From Rhynchonema sp. JSB1_4 (lineage: Eukaryota; Nematoda; Chromadorea; Monhysterida; Xyalidae): a stretch of 64,000 nucleotides of DNA. Both the position numbers and the translations under genes were made by a program. Location of the stretch: NCBI GenBank assembly GCA_030248065.1, contig JASAMV010000365.1, positions 1 through 64,000 of the forward strand. Direction: 5' to 3'. Under the pieces are notes generated by a model, which did not search any database, was not told the DNA's origin, and saw nothing but the letters and a program-made list of their open reading frames with translations. Below are positions 44,261-55,689 of this stretch, in pieces (the first letter of the stretch is position 1; each line of letters opens with the position of its first letter).

Positions 44261-44499
44261 AGTTAACATTAACCTCAGGCTGGTCTGAGACCGTAGAATC
44301 TGCGCAATATTACCAGACGTTAGCATACAAGTTCGGTCTCAAGCGAAAATTTTTCAATTTTTGAAGAATATGTGGTATCGATTTCATTTCTTCTGAGGCG
44401 TCATTTGCAACACTTCTGATAAAAAAAATTTCGTCAAAAATTTCAAAAAATAATAAAAACAAATAAAAGAATAATAATAAACACATTTTTTCCAACCCT
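43629..44499. mobile_element. Rearranged CAGGGTTGTTYC-type element
   Basis: It begins CAGGGTTGTTCC and ends CCAACCCTG, as in the family at 58544, 60365 and 62533. An internal inverted duplication (43690-43810 against 43860-44000) includes two copies of the GC hairpin. No matching 8-bp duplication is seen, so the two ends may belong to different insertions. Confidence 0.6.
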
Positions 44500-45850
44500 G
44501 GCCGCAACTGCTGACGTAATGTTTTGGTGCTGACGAAACGATTTCGACATCAAAGTGTCCCACTGCTGAAGACCCACTTAAAGTTCGAACATTACATACC
44601 TAATAGCTCTCAGGAAATTGCTTTTGCAACAACCTACATACATTGCTCCATTAAAAGCCCCCAGGGGTTTCAATTGGAAAAGTCCGCTGGGCAACATATT
44701 GTTGTGTGAGCTGCGCGGTGTTCTGTGTTCGGCCATCAGCATTAGCAGTGTGATTGAAAACATTACCTACATATATAACGGCGGGCTTATGTTAAATATC
44801 CGGAAATCGGAATTCGGAAATATTTCCGGAAAACGCATCATTTTGATACGTAAATTTTTGCGTTTTCCGAAAATATTTCTGGAGCCCGGCAATGTTTTAT
44901 ATTTTTGGACGCAAATTATTTCCGGATATAACCTAAGTTCGTCCTAAGACTACTAAACACCTTGTATATACAGTACGTTGACATGAGAGAAACTCTTCAA
45001 ACCCGTTGCCTGAACCGTAAAGCGCTCGAGGTTAACAATTGAGTCGTATTTCGCAAATCACCACGTCAGACTTGTGTGTTGGCTGGTTTATTATCTTTAC
45101 TGATCAGCCAACTCAGTTGAAAATTTTTCCACAAACGTATATTGACTGAGTGTACTGTATGTAAACCACGGGTATTTTATTCAGAAATATTGAAAAATTG
45201 TTCAAGAAAATTTAAAAAAATCGTTAATAAACATTTTTCAACCCTTGCCGCAACAACTGACGTAATGTTTTGGTGCTGACGAAACGATTTCGACATCAAA
45301 GTGTCCCCCTGCTGAAGACCCACTTAAAGTTCGAACATTGCGTACCTAATAGCTCTCAGGAAATCGCTTTTGCAACAACCTACAGTGTTCCCCCCAAAGC
45401 CCCCAGGGGTTTGAATTGGAAAAGTTCGCTGGACAACATATTGTCGTGTGAGCTGCGCTGTGTTCTGTGTTCGGCCATCAGCATTAGCAGCATTTGCAAC
45501 TAACTAGTGATGGGCTCGCGCCTGAAATTTTCGCGCTTTTTTCACGCTATCGCGCTCGGCGCGAAGAGGGCGCGAAATCGCGCTAAAGCGCGTAGGGGTT
45601 TGGCCATTAGCATTAACAGTGTGACTGAAAGCATTATCTATATAAGGGCAGGCTTAGGTTAAATCCAGAAACGGGAATTCGGAAATATTTCCGGAAAACA
45701 CATTATTTTGATATGTAAATTTTTGTGTTTTTCGAAAATATTTCCGTAGCCCGGATATGTTTTGTATTTTTGCGCACGCAAATTATTTCCGGATTTAACC
45801 TAAGTTCATCCTAAGACTACTAAACACCTTATATATACGCTAAAATATAT
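44500..45850. repeat. Direct duplication of an 850-bp block
   Basis: GCCGCAACTGCTGACGTAAT at about 44502 recurs as GCCGCAACAACTGACGTAAT at about 45248. The order of blocks is then the same through AGCTCTCAGGAAAT, the foldback MITE and CCTAAGACTACTAAACACCT. Copy 2 has an extra block at 45508-45600 with repeated CGCGC motifs. Divergence is a few to ten percent by eye. A diverged mariner-type MITE lies between the copies at about 44970-45175. Confidence 0.8.
45653..45804. mobile_element. Foldback MITE with CTTAGGTTAAATCC ends (152 bp)
   Basis: CTTAGGTTAAATCCAGAAA and the inverse of ATTTCCGGATTTAACCTAAG bound GGAAATATTTCCGG palindromes. The duplicate at 44786-44937 has the same structure. No obvious target duplication. 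Confidence 0.75.
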
Positions 45851-47100
45851 TGTCTGAGTATACTGTATGTAAAGCACTGGTATTTTCTTCAGAAATATTG
45901 AAAAATTGTTCAAAAATTGAATTACTGCAAGCACAATGATTAGCTGGATTGCGCGCATTGGCAGGCGGCTGATTCGACGACAGACACCGAGACCAAACGA
46001 CAGCATTCTGTTGGAACAACCGTCGCTGTGGACGTGGTTCGAACAGAACTCGTTCTTCAACAGCACCGAACTCTGTTAGTGATGCATTATGTACCAGGTG
46101 ATGCAGAAGGTTTTCGGCTGTGCCCCACCCACCCGCCCTCTGCCTTAGGTTTGTGGTTCTACTCGATGTAGTTGCCCTGACTTGCCAACACAAGCTGTAT
46201 AGCCGCACTTTTTCTTCGTTTGTTTAGTTAGTCCACTTCCGCACTGTTTTTAGTTCATGATTTCGCTGTCCAACTATCGTAAACGCATCGTGTTTGTGCA
46301 GCAGTTGATCAAAATCAGCACCGCCTCTTCGCACCTGCCACGTTGGTACCTGGCCAAGACGTAGGGCCGGTCAAGACGTAAGGTTCGGCGACACGTAGGG
46401 TTGGACAAGACGTAGGGTAAGCGGCAAGACGTAGGGTTCACTGGACAACATGTAGGGTTCATGGAATTTAGAAAGTTTAAAAAGTGCTACGAACCTGCCA
46501 TGGATTCAGATGTATTACCGTGGTTCAGCGCATGACATGCACCCACTCTGTTTGAAGTCATATTGAGCATGAGATATGCACGATTGGACCGTTTTATCCG
46601 AAACATCACAAGTTGTCAAAAATATGACATATGCCCCTCACAAGGTAAATGTTAAATTATCAAGCACGCAAGCTGAAATGAAGCTGGCACGTGCGTACCT
46701 TCACCGATTTCAACCATTCAGGTACCAAACAATTCCGGCTGCGATGCTGAACACATTGATTTCACTCATTTCATGATTGCTTAAAGTTTCGTTGGTCAAA
46801 TGAGCGATATACGCCATGACCCAGAGCAATTGACTTAGACTGTAGTTTTAACTTACAATTAGCTGCTCATGCACGGAACCGATCGATCAAGAAATTCACG
46901 GATTTAATGGCACGTGTGTGTAAATAGGGTACTCGCTTGAACGTGTCTCAGCATGAACAGGCCTGAATTCTTGGTAAATACTGTTATACAGTTGTTGTTC
47001 ATCCTTCAAAAGGCAACTTAACTTTCAAGTGCCCTTCTTTTGCATCACCAGTCTACATCAACAGACAACAGGAATTGTCATCCACTGTTAAAAACATCAA

Positions 47101-47286
47101 GGCCGCACTCAGACAAACGCGAAAAGCGAAAAGTTCAGCACAACAGTAACTCCTTAACCACGGGCCTAAACCACGGTGATGCTCAAACAAAATGTTTCAG
47201 AGGCTGTTTGGCGTGCGTTGTGGATGATGACTACGCTAAAAAACCTTTTGCTTTTCATCGCTTTTCGCGTTTGTCTGAGGGCGGCC
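47101..47286. mobile_element. MITE with GGCCGC ends (186 bp)
   Basis: GGCCGCACTCAGACAAACGC at the left and its near-inverse GGCCGCCCTCAGACAAACGC at the right, both continuing GAAAAGCGA. CAA lies on both flanks, a possible 3-bp duplication. Confidence 0.75.
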
Positions 47287-47342
47287 CAAAGGAACGGTTA
47301 TAGCGGCCAGCTATTGCGTTAGTAACTTCTCAAACCAAAACT

Positions 47343-47690
47343 TAGGGCGGGAAATTTACGTGAAATACCTGTTTTCCGCGGGAAATTTACGGGAAATTTC
47401 TATTTCCAACGGGAAATTTAAGGGAAATTCCTATTTCGCGCCGAAAATCAGCGGGAAATATCACTATTTCCCGCGGGAAATTTCCCATTTTCCCGCGGGA
47501 AATGGGCCTTTTCCGGCAATTTCCCGTCCATCAAAATTCGGAAAATCATTTCCGCGGCATTTCCCGTCCTTCAAAACCTCAAACTTCCATTTACCGCAAA
47601 AATTCCCGGACCCTTGGGGAAAACGGGAAATTTCCCCAACTTTTCCCGTCCTTCAAAAAAAATTCCCGCGCAAGCCCTAGTTCTAACGGC
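47343..47690. repeat. GGGAAATTTCCC-rich repeat
   Basis: More than a dozen GGGAAATTT / TTTCCCG motifs in both orientations. AGGGCGGGAAATTT at the left and, inverted, CTAGGGCTTGCGCGGGAATT at the right suggest a MITE with subterminal repeats. No target duplication was found. Confidence 0.6.
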
Positions 47691-47939
47691 TTGTTGTTAA
47701 AGTTCTCTGATTTTAGGTGGTCTGAGACTGTTGTTCACAGCGCGAACCAAGAAAGAACGAGCCCTACGCATGCTGGTGCTTGTCCCACTGATTGTCGGAG
47801 CTGCGTCACATATGGTTAGTTCGGTGACTGTGTTTGGTCTTCGACATACGGTATTCCTCAATAATTGAAACCCTGGGCTTATATTTTTTCCTCGACCGAC
47901 CTCGGAGCTTCTATTAGAGGGGCTGGGCTTCTATTGGGA

Positions 47940-48460
47940 ACTGGGTGCTTCTATTTTTTTTAGCAAAGGCAAACTACGCCAACACGAGCCCGATCCCGAT
48001 TTCGCCGGTGGTGTGCTTACAAAACGAATAGAAAGTGAAAATCTCCAGGCTCCATTTTGTCTTGTTCAACGTGTAACATTTGCCAAATCGGCAGCCAAGT
48101 CAGAATGTTTCACTATTCTGCCAGCTGCGAAATCACAGCGACTGAGAGAGGGGCTCTGAGTCGGCCAAGCATGTGGCGCCAAAGCGCCACAACGGTGAAG
48201 TGCTTATCCGTTACAGCACGCGCGAAATACACGCGAGCTCATTGCTTGGTGTCATTTGCCTGTAAAGGCAAACTACATCAACACGAGCCCGATTTCGGGG
48301 GTGACGTGTATTCAAAATGAGAAAGAGAAAATCATCATGCCCCATTTTGTGTTCTTCAACGTGTGACATTTCCCGAATTAACAGCCACGTCAGAATGTTT
48401 CACGATTCCGCCAGTTGCGAAATTGAGCTCATGTTTGTGTAGTTGGCCTTTACATTATGG
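47940..48460. mobile_element. Two GGCAAACTAC-family MITEs side by side
   Basis: GGCAAACTACGCCAACACGA starts at about 47970. A second copy, GGCAAACTACATCAACACGA, starts at about 48266 and ends with the inverse GGCCAACTACACAAACATGA near 48450. The first copy lacks a clear right end. Confidence 0.65.
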
Positions 48461-48724
48461 GAAGCTTCCGTTAGGAGACGGGCTGAGTTATCCTTTTCAC
48501 AAAATCCTTCCTAAATTATGTATGCAAAATGCTCTCTTTAACCCCAAACAGCAACGCATCAGAGAAATGGTGCACTGAAAATCGAGGCCAATTCCGCTTA
48601 CGATTTCCGTTTTCCAGGCGCTGACGTCCGGCGATTACGCACGACACGTCGACACGACGCAGGAGACCAAATTCACCAGTGTCGATGACTACGACAATAT
48701 GAACTGGACGTTCTACATAATGGG

Positions 48725-49340
48725 GGGGTGTTTGATTATTATAATTTTTTTTCCCAGAGGGCCTCAATAATCTCTCCTCTTTTCTTTTTCTGACCCACTA
48801 TAAATTATTTAGCTCTATGGTTTTAAACAAACACAAAAAAATTTTTTTTTTTTTTTACTTCTTATTTTTTTTTCTTTTTTTTTTTTTTTCCCCCCCCCCT
48901 CCTCCCCCCCCCCCCCCCCCCCCCCCCTCTCTCCCCCCTTTCCCCCCCTTTCCCCCCCCCCACCCCCCTTTCCCCCCCCCCCCCCCCCCCCCCTCTCCTT
49001 TTCCCCCCCCCCGCCCCTCCTCCCTCCGCCCTTCCTCTCCCCCTTTTTTTTTTTTTCCCCCCCCCCCCCCCCCTTTCCCTCCCCCCCTCCATTTTAAATT
49101 TTTTATCTTTTTTTTTTTTTCTACTTTCCCCCCACACAACCCTCACATATATAATAACTATAAAATACCCCACTATCCCCATTTATCACGCCAATCAACC
49201 CATCACCCATCACTTTCCCATTTCTTTCAACTTTCGCCCACTTTTCTCTTCCCTTTTTTTTTCTTTTTCTTTTTTTTCTCTTTCCTCAACCCTCTTTTTT
49301 CCTTTTTTCCCCCCCCCCGCAAGAAACCCCCCGGGACGAG
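48725..49340. other. C/T homopolymer block without G, probably assembly artefact
   Basis: Runs of up to about thirty C or twenty T alternate for 500 bp, with almost no G on the plus strand until about 49330. It abruptly interrupts a plausible exon on its left and abuts the CACAGC terminus at 49348. Sequence of this type is more often a consensus failure in long reads than real DNA. Confidence 0.65.
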
Positions 49341-49634
49341 ACACACACACAGCAAAAAATAGTTGGACGATGCAAGCTGATGCATTTTGCATCAGAAAAG
49401 TTCATTTTGCAGCCCAGTTGGCTTTGCATCAGCTTGCATCACGAATAAATGAGAAAGAAAATAGAGAAGTTTGCATCAGATTAGCATCAAAGACGAGCTG
49501 ATGCGCTTAATGCAGGATACCAACAGATATCGAAAGGCTTGCCGCCATTTGACTTCCCCTTCATCCCTCAATTAAAAGTTGTCACGCTTTGCTAAATCGC
49601 TGCTAAAATTGGTCTCTTCCACATTTCAGACCAA

Positions 49635-49972
49635 TTGCTATTATTATTGTTGCCGAATTTGCCACATTTGCGCATTTTGAACGTTATTTGGATCTTGTCT
49701 TTCGATTTATCAATCAACATCGCTGTGTCGTGTGTCTCGTCCTGTGTTGACCAGTGCTACCGTTCAATTTTTGGTTCGTTTGTTCTCTTTCTATTTTTTT
49801 CTAATTTTTGCGTGGTCCCAGTAGGTTCTCGTAGTTCTTCCACGTTGTTCTTGTTCGTTCCGTTTCCTGCTCACATTTACCCATCATATTGTAAATTTCC
49901 CAGCCTACAAACAGGCTTTTGCGAATAGCTCAATAAAGACTTGACTTGACTTGACTTATTTTTTCAAGTTTT
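49635..49972 (+). repeat. Retroposon 3' end with TTGAC tail
   Basis: T-rich sequence ends TCAATAAAGACTTGACTTGA and continues CTTGACTT. A polyadenylation signal followed by a short tandem tail is characteristic of non-LTR retroposon 3' ends of the CR1/RTE kind. No reverse transcriptase is present; the 97-codon frame at 49635-49928 is hydrophobic and probably not coding. Confidence 0.5.
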
Positions 49973-50129
49973 CGACGAAAAAAACTGTGTCGAAAAAATT
50001 TGAACTGTCGGCGTCGGAACTTTTCGGAAAAAATCTCAATAAAAAGGGTATTTTGGCGATTTTTGACGACACTGACCAAAAAATTACTCAATTTATACCT
50101 GAAAATGCCTGTTTTTGGCGTAAATTTGC

Positions 50130-50900
50130 CTATTTTAGGCAACAATTGGGGGAGCAGACGCAGTGTTGTGGCAGGCAAATGGTTGCAAGGTACCCTTGGG
50201 GGGGATGGATCCAAAAAAATACAAAAAAATCTTCTAAAAGTACCAAAAAGTGGTTCTAAAAGTGTCTGAATCAGAGTTTTCTTGCGGCAGCAAGCGATTT
50301 TTGACACTTTTGCACTTTTTGACAATCTGCAAAAAAGGTGAGCTATTTTACATTGCTGTAACTCAGCACGTTGCTTGGTGAATGTCGCTAAATGCAATCT
50401 GCAACAGCGTGAAACACGAAAAAATTTTGTCCCAGAGCGGTGTAGAACCCTGACCGAGGTGCTCGTAGTCCAACGCACACAGCGCGTGGTATGCGCGACC
50501 ACAGCAATGCACGTTCTAAACCATGTATTTATCAGTTGCTGTGTGTTTCGCGCACTGGCTGCCTGTGTGTGTGCGCGTGTGTGTGTGTGCTGTGTGTGCA
50601 TAAAACTTAACGTGGCGGTTTCCTTCACCAAACAGGCACAAGCGCATTTGCGCATTCGCATGTGAGTTATTTGGTGACTATTGGCAGCGGAGAATAGTGC
50701 TTCATTGCAACGAGCCCCCCGCCCCCCAAAATAGAAAATCTCGGATCCCCAGGGGGTTGTTAAAAAAGGTCAATTTTTTAGAGGAAAATTGAGCAAAATC
50801 AGTGTTGGAAGCGCAAAACTGGTCATTTTGGGGTTATGCTTACGCTAGCAAGCGATTTTGAGCATTATGGAGGTCTTTACCCGTAAAAAAGGGGCATCGA
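50130..50900. repeat. Fragments of hAT-type MITEs
   Basis: CAGTGTTGTGGCAGG at 50161 resembles the terminus of the 5021 and 8811 elements and is followed by a hairpin at about 50281-50297 (CTTGC-GGCA-GCAAG-CGATTTTTG). A block at 50715-50890 matches 12535-12730, including AAAATTGAGCAAAATC and a similar hairpin. Right ends are missing. The stretch between them, 50340-50700, holds a (TG)n-like microsatellite. Confidence 0.6.
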
Positions 50901-51277
50901 AAGTGTTACTAAACATCATTGTGTCGTTTGTTTCCGTCCTCTTGTGGCGTTTTTCATATTTTGAAATGCACAATTCTGTTTTCTGCAATAGTGTTTGCAT
51001 GCACTCACTGGATTTCGTGCCATTTCCATGAACGACATAACACAGTGTATAGTCTGTTGATTATATTTCGACATAGTGTATAAGCCCCATTCAGCGATGT
51101 TTGGAGCGGGCTGGGTCGACGCCATTCTAAATGAATGTTTCAGGCATTGCCAACCCATTCGCAGAGCCATTGAACATTGTTGGTGCTGTGCGATGACAGG
51201 CCACGTGTTTTTGCGCCACGCGGCAAGCAATGTTCAATCGGTCTTTTCCCTGATTTAGCAATGCTTGAAACAGCCCA

Positions 51278-52262
51278 ACAGGCGGCTTATAAACAGCTTT
51301 TAAGGGAAATTTGTCAGCAAACAACAGGTTTCCGAAATAAGATCCCGCCGCTATTGTTTTCTTGGTTTTCGACCACGGTTTTTTCATTTATATCGTTTGT
51401 TGGCATCGAGATCAAGAACATTAGCTTTGACGAACTTCACCAAAGTGGCAATTACCCGCCGAAATCCACCCGCTAAGATGGTCTATCTGGAACAAAATGT
51501 TCTTTATCCCAGTCCCAACTAACGATTAAAATAAAAAAATCGTGGTCCAAAACCCAAAAAAACAATAGCGGCGGGCCCGGTTTAAGAAGTACTGCACACG
51601 TGGTGTGAGAAGCAACAGCCGGCTTATAAACAGCTTTTAAGGGAAATTTATCAGGAAACAACAGCTTTCCGAAATAAAGTATTAAGAAGTACTGCACACG
51701 AGGTGTGAGACACAACAGGCCAACAGGCGGCTTATAAACAGCTTTCAAGGGAAATTTATCAGCGAACAACAGGTTTCCGAAATAAGGTGTTAAAAAGTAC
51801 TGCACACGTGGTGTGAGACCAGCCGGCTTATAAACAGCTTTTAAGGGAAATTTATCAGGAAACAACAGGTTTCCGAAATAAAGTGTTAAGAAGTACTGCA
51901 CACGTGGTGTGAGACGCAACAGCCCAACAGGTGGCTTATAAACAGCTTTCAAGGGAAATTTATCAGCGAACAACAGGTTTCCGAAATAAGGTGTTAAGAA
52001 GTACTGCACACGTTGTGTGAGACAAGCCGGCTTATAAACAGCTTTTAAGGGAAATTTATCAGGAAACAACAGGTTTCCGAAATAAAGTGTTAAGAAGTAC
52101 TGCACACGTGGTGTGAGACGCAACAGCCCAACAGGTGGCTTATAAACAGCTTTCAAGGGAAATTTATCAGCGAACAACAGGTTTCCGAAATAAGGTGTTA
52201 AGAAGTACTGCACACGTGGTGTGAGACAAGCCGGCTTATAAACAGCTTTTAAGGGAAATTCA
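51278..52262. repeat. Tandem array 1: 204-bp dimeric satellite
   Basis: GTACTGCACACG recurs at 51589, 51689, 51798, 51893, 52001, 52097 and 52205, spaced about 96 and 108 bp in alternation. A higher-order 204-bp dimer is therefore repeated about three times. One monomer has GGCTTATAAACAGCTTTTAA with CAGGAAACAAC; the other has the TTTCAA variant with CAGCGAACAAC. Long minus-strand openness (51473-52306) reflects a near multiple-of-three period, not a gene. A MITE with CCCGCCGCTATTG ends (about 51344-51582) sits within the first unit. Confidence 0.92.
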
Positions 52263-54597
52263 AGAAGAAGGTGTTCTGTTTGGCTCTCAAGTGGATCTGT
52301 GCTCATACCTACAGTGCTTGCATTCCAAGTAATGTACGTACAGTACTAAGCCAAAACGAACCACACGCACACAAAACAAGCTGGTGCACCCAAGAAGGTG
52401 TTCTGTTTGGCTCTCATGTGGATCTGTGCTCGTAACTACAGTGTTTGCATTCCAAGTAATGTATGTACAGTGCTACATAAGCCAAAACGAATCACACGCA
52501 CACAAAACAGCTCACACGCACACAAAACAAGCCGGTGCGTCCAAGAAAGCGTTCCGTTTGCATTACATGTGGATCTGTGCCCATACCTACCGTGCTTGCA
52601 TTCCAAGTAATGTACGTACAGTACTAACCCAAAACGAACCCACACGCACACAAAACAAGCTGGTGCACCCAAGTAGGTGTTCTGTTGGGCTTGCATGCTG
52701 ATCTGTGCAACATACCCACCGTGCTTGCTTTCCAAGTAATGTACGTGCGGTACTAAGCCAAAACAAACCACACGCACAAAAAACAAGCTGGTGCACCCGC
52801 CAAGAAGGTGTTCTGTTTGGCTCTCATGTGGATCTGTGCAACATATCCACCGTGCTTGCTTTCCAAGTAATGTACGTACAGTACCAAGCCAAAACAAACC
52901 ACACGCACACAAAACAAGCTGGTGCACCCAAGAAGGTGTTCTGTATGGCTCTCATGTGGATTCTGTGCCACACACCTACAGTGCTTGCTTTCCAAGTAAT
53001 GTACGTACAGTACTAAGCCAAAGCGAACCACACGCACACAAAACAAGCCGGTGCACCCAAGAAGGTTTTCTGTTTGGCTATCATGTGGATTCTGTGCCAC
53101 ACACCTACAGTGCTTGCTTTCCAAGTAATGTACGTACAGTACTAAGCCAAAGCGAACCACACGCACACAAAACAAGCCGGTGCGCCCAAGAAAGCGTTCC
53201 GTTTGCATTACATGTGGATCTGTGCAACATACCCACCGTGCTTGCTTTCCAAGTAATGTACGTACAGTACCAAGCCAAAACAAACCACACGCACACAAAA
53301 CAAGCTGGTGCACCCAAGAAGGTGTTCTGTTTGGCTCTCATGTGGATTCTGTGCCACACACCTACAGTGCTTGCTTTCCAAGTAATGTACGTACAGTACT
53401 AAGCCAAAGCGAACCACACGCACACAAAACAAGCCGGTGCACCCAAGAAGGTGTTCTGTTTGGCTATCATGTGGATTCTGTGCCACACACCTACAGTGCT
53501 TGCTTTCCAAGTAATGTACGTACAGTACAAAGCCAAAGCGAACCACACGCACACAAAACAAGCCGGTGCGCCCAAGAAAGCGTTCCGTTTGCATTACATG
53601 TGGATCTGTGCAACATACCCACCGTGCTTGCTTTCCAAGTAATGTACGTACGGTACTAAGCCAAGACAAACCACACGCACACAAAACATGCCGGTGCACC
53701 CAAGAAGGTGTTCTGTTTGGCTCTCAAGTGGATCTGTGCTCATACCTACAGTGCTTGCATTCCAAGTAATGTACGTACAGTACTAAGCCAAAACGAACCA
53801 CACGCACACAAAACAAGCTGGTGCACCCAAGAAGGTGTTCTGTTTGGCTCTCATGTGGATCTGTGCTCGTACCTACAGTGCTTGCATTCCAAGTAATGTA
53901 CGAACGGTACTAAGCCAAAACGAACCACACGCACACCAAACAAGCCGGTGCGCCCAAGAAAGCGTTCCGTTTGCATTACATGTGGATCTGTGCCCATACC
54001 TACCGTGCTTGCATTCCAAGTAATGTACGTACAGTACTAAGCCAAAACGAATCACACGCACACAAAACATGCCGGTGCACCCAAGAAGGTGTCTGTTAGG
54101 CTTTCATGTGGATCTGTGCCACATACCCACAGTGCTTGCATTCCAAGTAATGTACGTACAGTATTAAGCCAAAACGAACCCACATGCACACAAAACAAGC
54201 TGGTGCACCCAAGAAGGTGTTCTGTTTGGCTCTCATGTGGATCTGTGCAACATACCGACCGTGCTAGCTTTCCAAGTAATGTACGTACAGTACCAAGCCA
54301 AAACAAACACCACACGCACACAAAACAAGCTGGTGCACCAAAGAAGGTGTTCTGTTTGGCTCTCATGTGGATTCTGTGCCACACACCTACAGTGCTTGCT
54401 TTCCAAGTAATGTACGTACAGTACTAAGCCAAAGCGAACCACACGCACACAAAACAAGCCGGTGCGCCCAAGAAAGCGTTCCGTTTGCATTACATGTGGA
54501 TCTGTGCCCATACCTACCGTGCTTGCATTCCAAGTAATGTACGTACAGTACTAAGCCAAACGAACCCACACCCACAAAACAAGCTGGTGCACCCCCC
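52263..54597. repeat. Tandem array 2: about 128-bp satellite, some 18 copies
   Basis: TTCCAAGTAATGTACGTACA recurs every 126-130 bp from about 52316 to 54545. Each unit has AAGAAGGTGTTCTGTTTGGC or AAGAAAGCGTTCCGTTTGCA, a GTGGATCTGTGC block and CACACGCACACAAAACAAGC. The two unit types alternate in irregular groups. The array joins array 1 directly at about 52262. All ORFs here are repeat translations in several frames. Confidence 0.95.
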
Positions 54598-54905
54598 AAG
54601 TGGGGGCAGTAAACTGACAGAGCCCCCCCCCCCGGAACAAGCTCCCCTCAAGTGGGGGCAGTAAATTGACAGAGCCCCCCCCCGGAATAAGGCCCCAAGC
54701 TCCCCAAGTGGGGGCAGTGAAATGAAAGAGCCCCCCCCCGGAATAAGCTCCCCAAGTGGGGGCAGCAAATTGACAGAGCCCCCCGCCCCGGAATAAGCCC
54801 CCCCCCCAAGTGGGCCCGGGGACAGTGAATTAATAGTGCCCCCCAGAATAAGCCCCCGCCCCGGAACAAGCCCCCCCCCGGTGGGGCAGTGAGTGAAAAG
54901 GGCCC
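54597..54905. repeat. Tandem array 3: about 60-bp C-rich units
   Basis: AAGTGGGGGCAGTAAA, then TGACAGAGCCCCCCC and CGGAA(C/T)AAGC, repeats five or six times with variable C-run length. It directly follows array 2. C-run lengths may be unreliable. Confidence 0.85.
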
Positions 54906-55156
54906 CCCCCCAAAAAAACACCGAAACCTAGCCGTCATCTGACCGAAACAAGTGATTTTTGACCACCTGCAAAGTTGATGCAGTCTGAAGCAGTCTGATG
55001 CAACAGCAACCTACATCAGACACCGCATCAAACGCATCAGACACTTTTTTGATGCTAAGCTGATGCAAGCTGCCTTATACTCTTGCATCAAATTTGCATC
55101 AGCCTGCATCAACTAGCATCGTCCAACTATTTTTTGCTGTGACAAAATCCACCATA

Positions 55157-55525
55157 TTAACAAATTTTCGCTTCCGTCACATTTTTAGCCTATCTACTGT
55201 TGAGATGGACTTGTGGCATTTACTGTCAGATGAAGCCCCAACGTTATTGTTGTTTATCGATTAAAATCCAACGTTTTAGCTCTAACGTATCTTGGGCAGA
55301 AGTCGTTCAAATGACGGCACCGTAGACGCTGGTCCGATTACAAGCCCGGTTGTAGTTCCAAGTCCAACGCATGGACCTCAATGAACACGATTTTTCTAAA
55401 GATACGTTAGAGCTAGAATTTTGGATTTTGATCGATGAACAACAATAACGTTGGGCTTCATCGGACAGTAAACACCGCACTTCCATCACAACTGTGGGCA
55501 GGTTATAAAAGCGAAAATTTGCTAA
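55157..55525. repeat. Imperfect inverted repeat, arms about 135 bp
   Basis: ACTGTCAGATGAAGCCCCAA at 55226 onward pairs with CCCAACGTTATTG-type sequence at 55440-55475 reversed. Pairing continues to AAGATACGTTAGAGCT near 55395 on the inside and AAATTTTCGCTT on the outside. The loop is about 100 bp. A minus-strand frame (55307-55648, 113 codons, no recognised domain) spans the right arm. Confidence 0.7.
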
Positions 55526-55689
55526 AATTGAGAATTTTGTGTAAAATTCATCAATTGCTCGTACCTCCAAGTATGCAGATGAATCAACATAGTTTTGCAC
55601 ATAATTAACAACAATTATATTTTTGCTATCTGGCGTGCCATATATCACCTTGGTACATCGTTTTTAAAATAGCAAATTATGACATAGAA

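Larger units (their letters stand above)
45933..48770 (+). pseudogene. Possible exons of an unidentified gene, scattered
   Basis: Several pieces look coding but could not be joined in phase. They are 45937-46080 (WIARIGRRLIRR, LEQPSLWTWFEQNSFFNSTE), about 46254-46364 (SLSNYRKRIVFVQQLIK... to LPRWYLAKT), 46624-46722 (VNVKLSSTQAEMKLARAYLH), 47716-47818 (RLLFTARTKKERALRMLVLV, hydrophobic) and 48619-48726 (LTSGDYARHVDTTQETKFTS then DDYDNMNWTFYIMG). The last two share phase 0 at their junction. The series ends at a low-quality block. I do not recognise the family; it may be a small membrane protein. Confidence 0.28.
49348..55141. mobile_element. 5.8-kb segment bounded by 26-bp perfect inverted repeats
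   Basis: The left terminus is CACAGCAAAAAATAGTTGGA, continuing CGATGC (49348-49373). The right terminus at 55116-55141 is its exact inverse. Both are followed inward by clusters of GATGCA/TGCATC hexamers (49380-49510 and 54975-55115). Such hexamer clusters are typical subterminal binding sites of DNA transposons. Inside are retroposon 3' sequence, fragments of hAT-type MITEs and three tandem arrays; no transposase is seen. No target duplication can be checked, because the left flank is the dubious C/T block. Alternatively, two separate copies in opposite orientation bracket unrelated DNA. Confidence 0.55.

Noticed and set aside
48817..49362. 181-codon Pro/Phe-rich ORF and Gly-rich ORFs on the other strand
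   Set aside because: Produced by C and T homopolymers in a probable assembly artefact.
51473..52306. 277-codon minus-strand ORF with repeated KFPLKAVYKP
   Set aside because: It is the translation of the 204-bp satellite, whose period is a multiple of three; no start context or domain.
52384..54430. Many 100-200-codon ORFs on both strands (for example 52791-53402 and 53208-53699)
   Set aside because: They overlap on both strands and in several frames and are all translations of the 128-bp tandem repeat.
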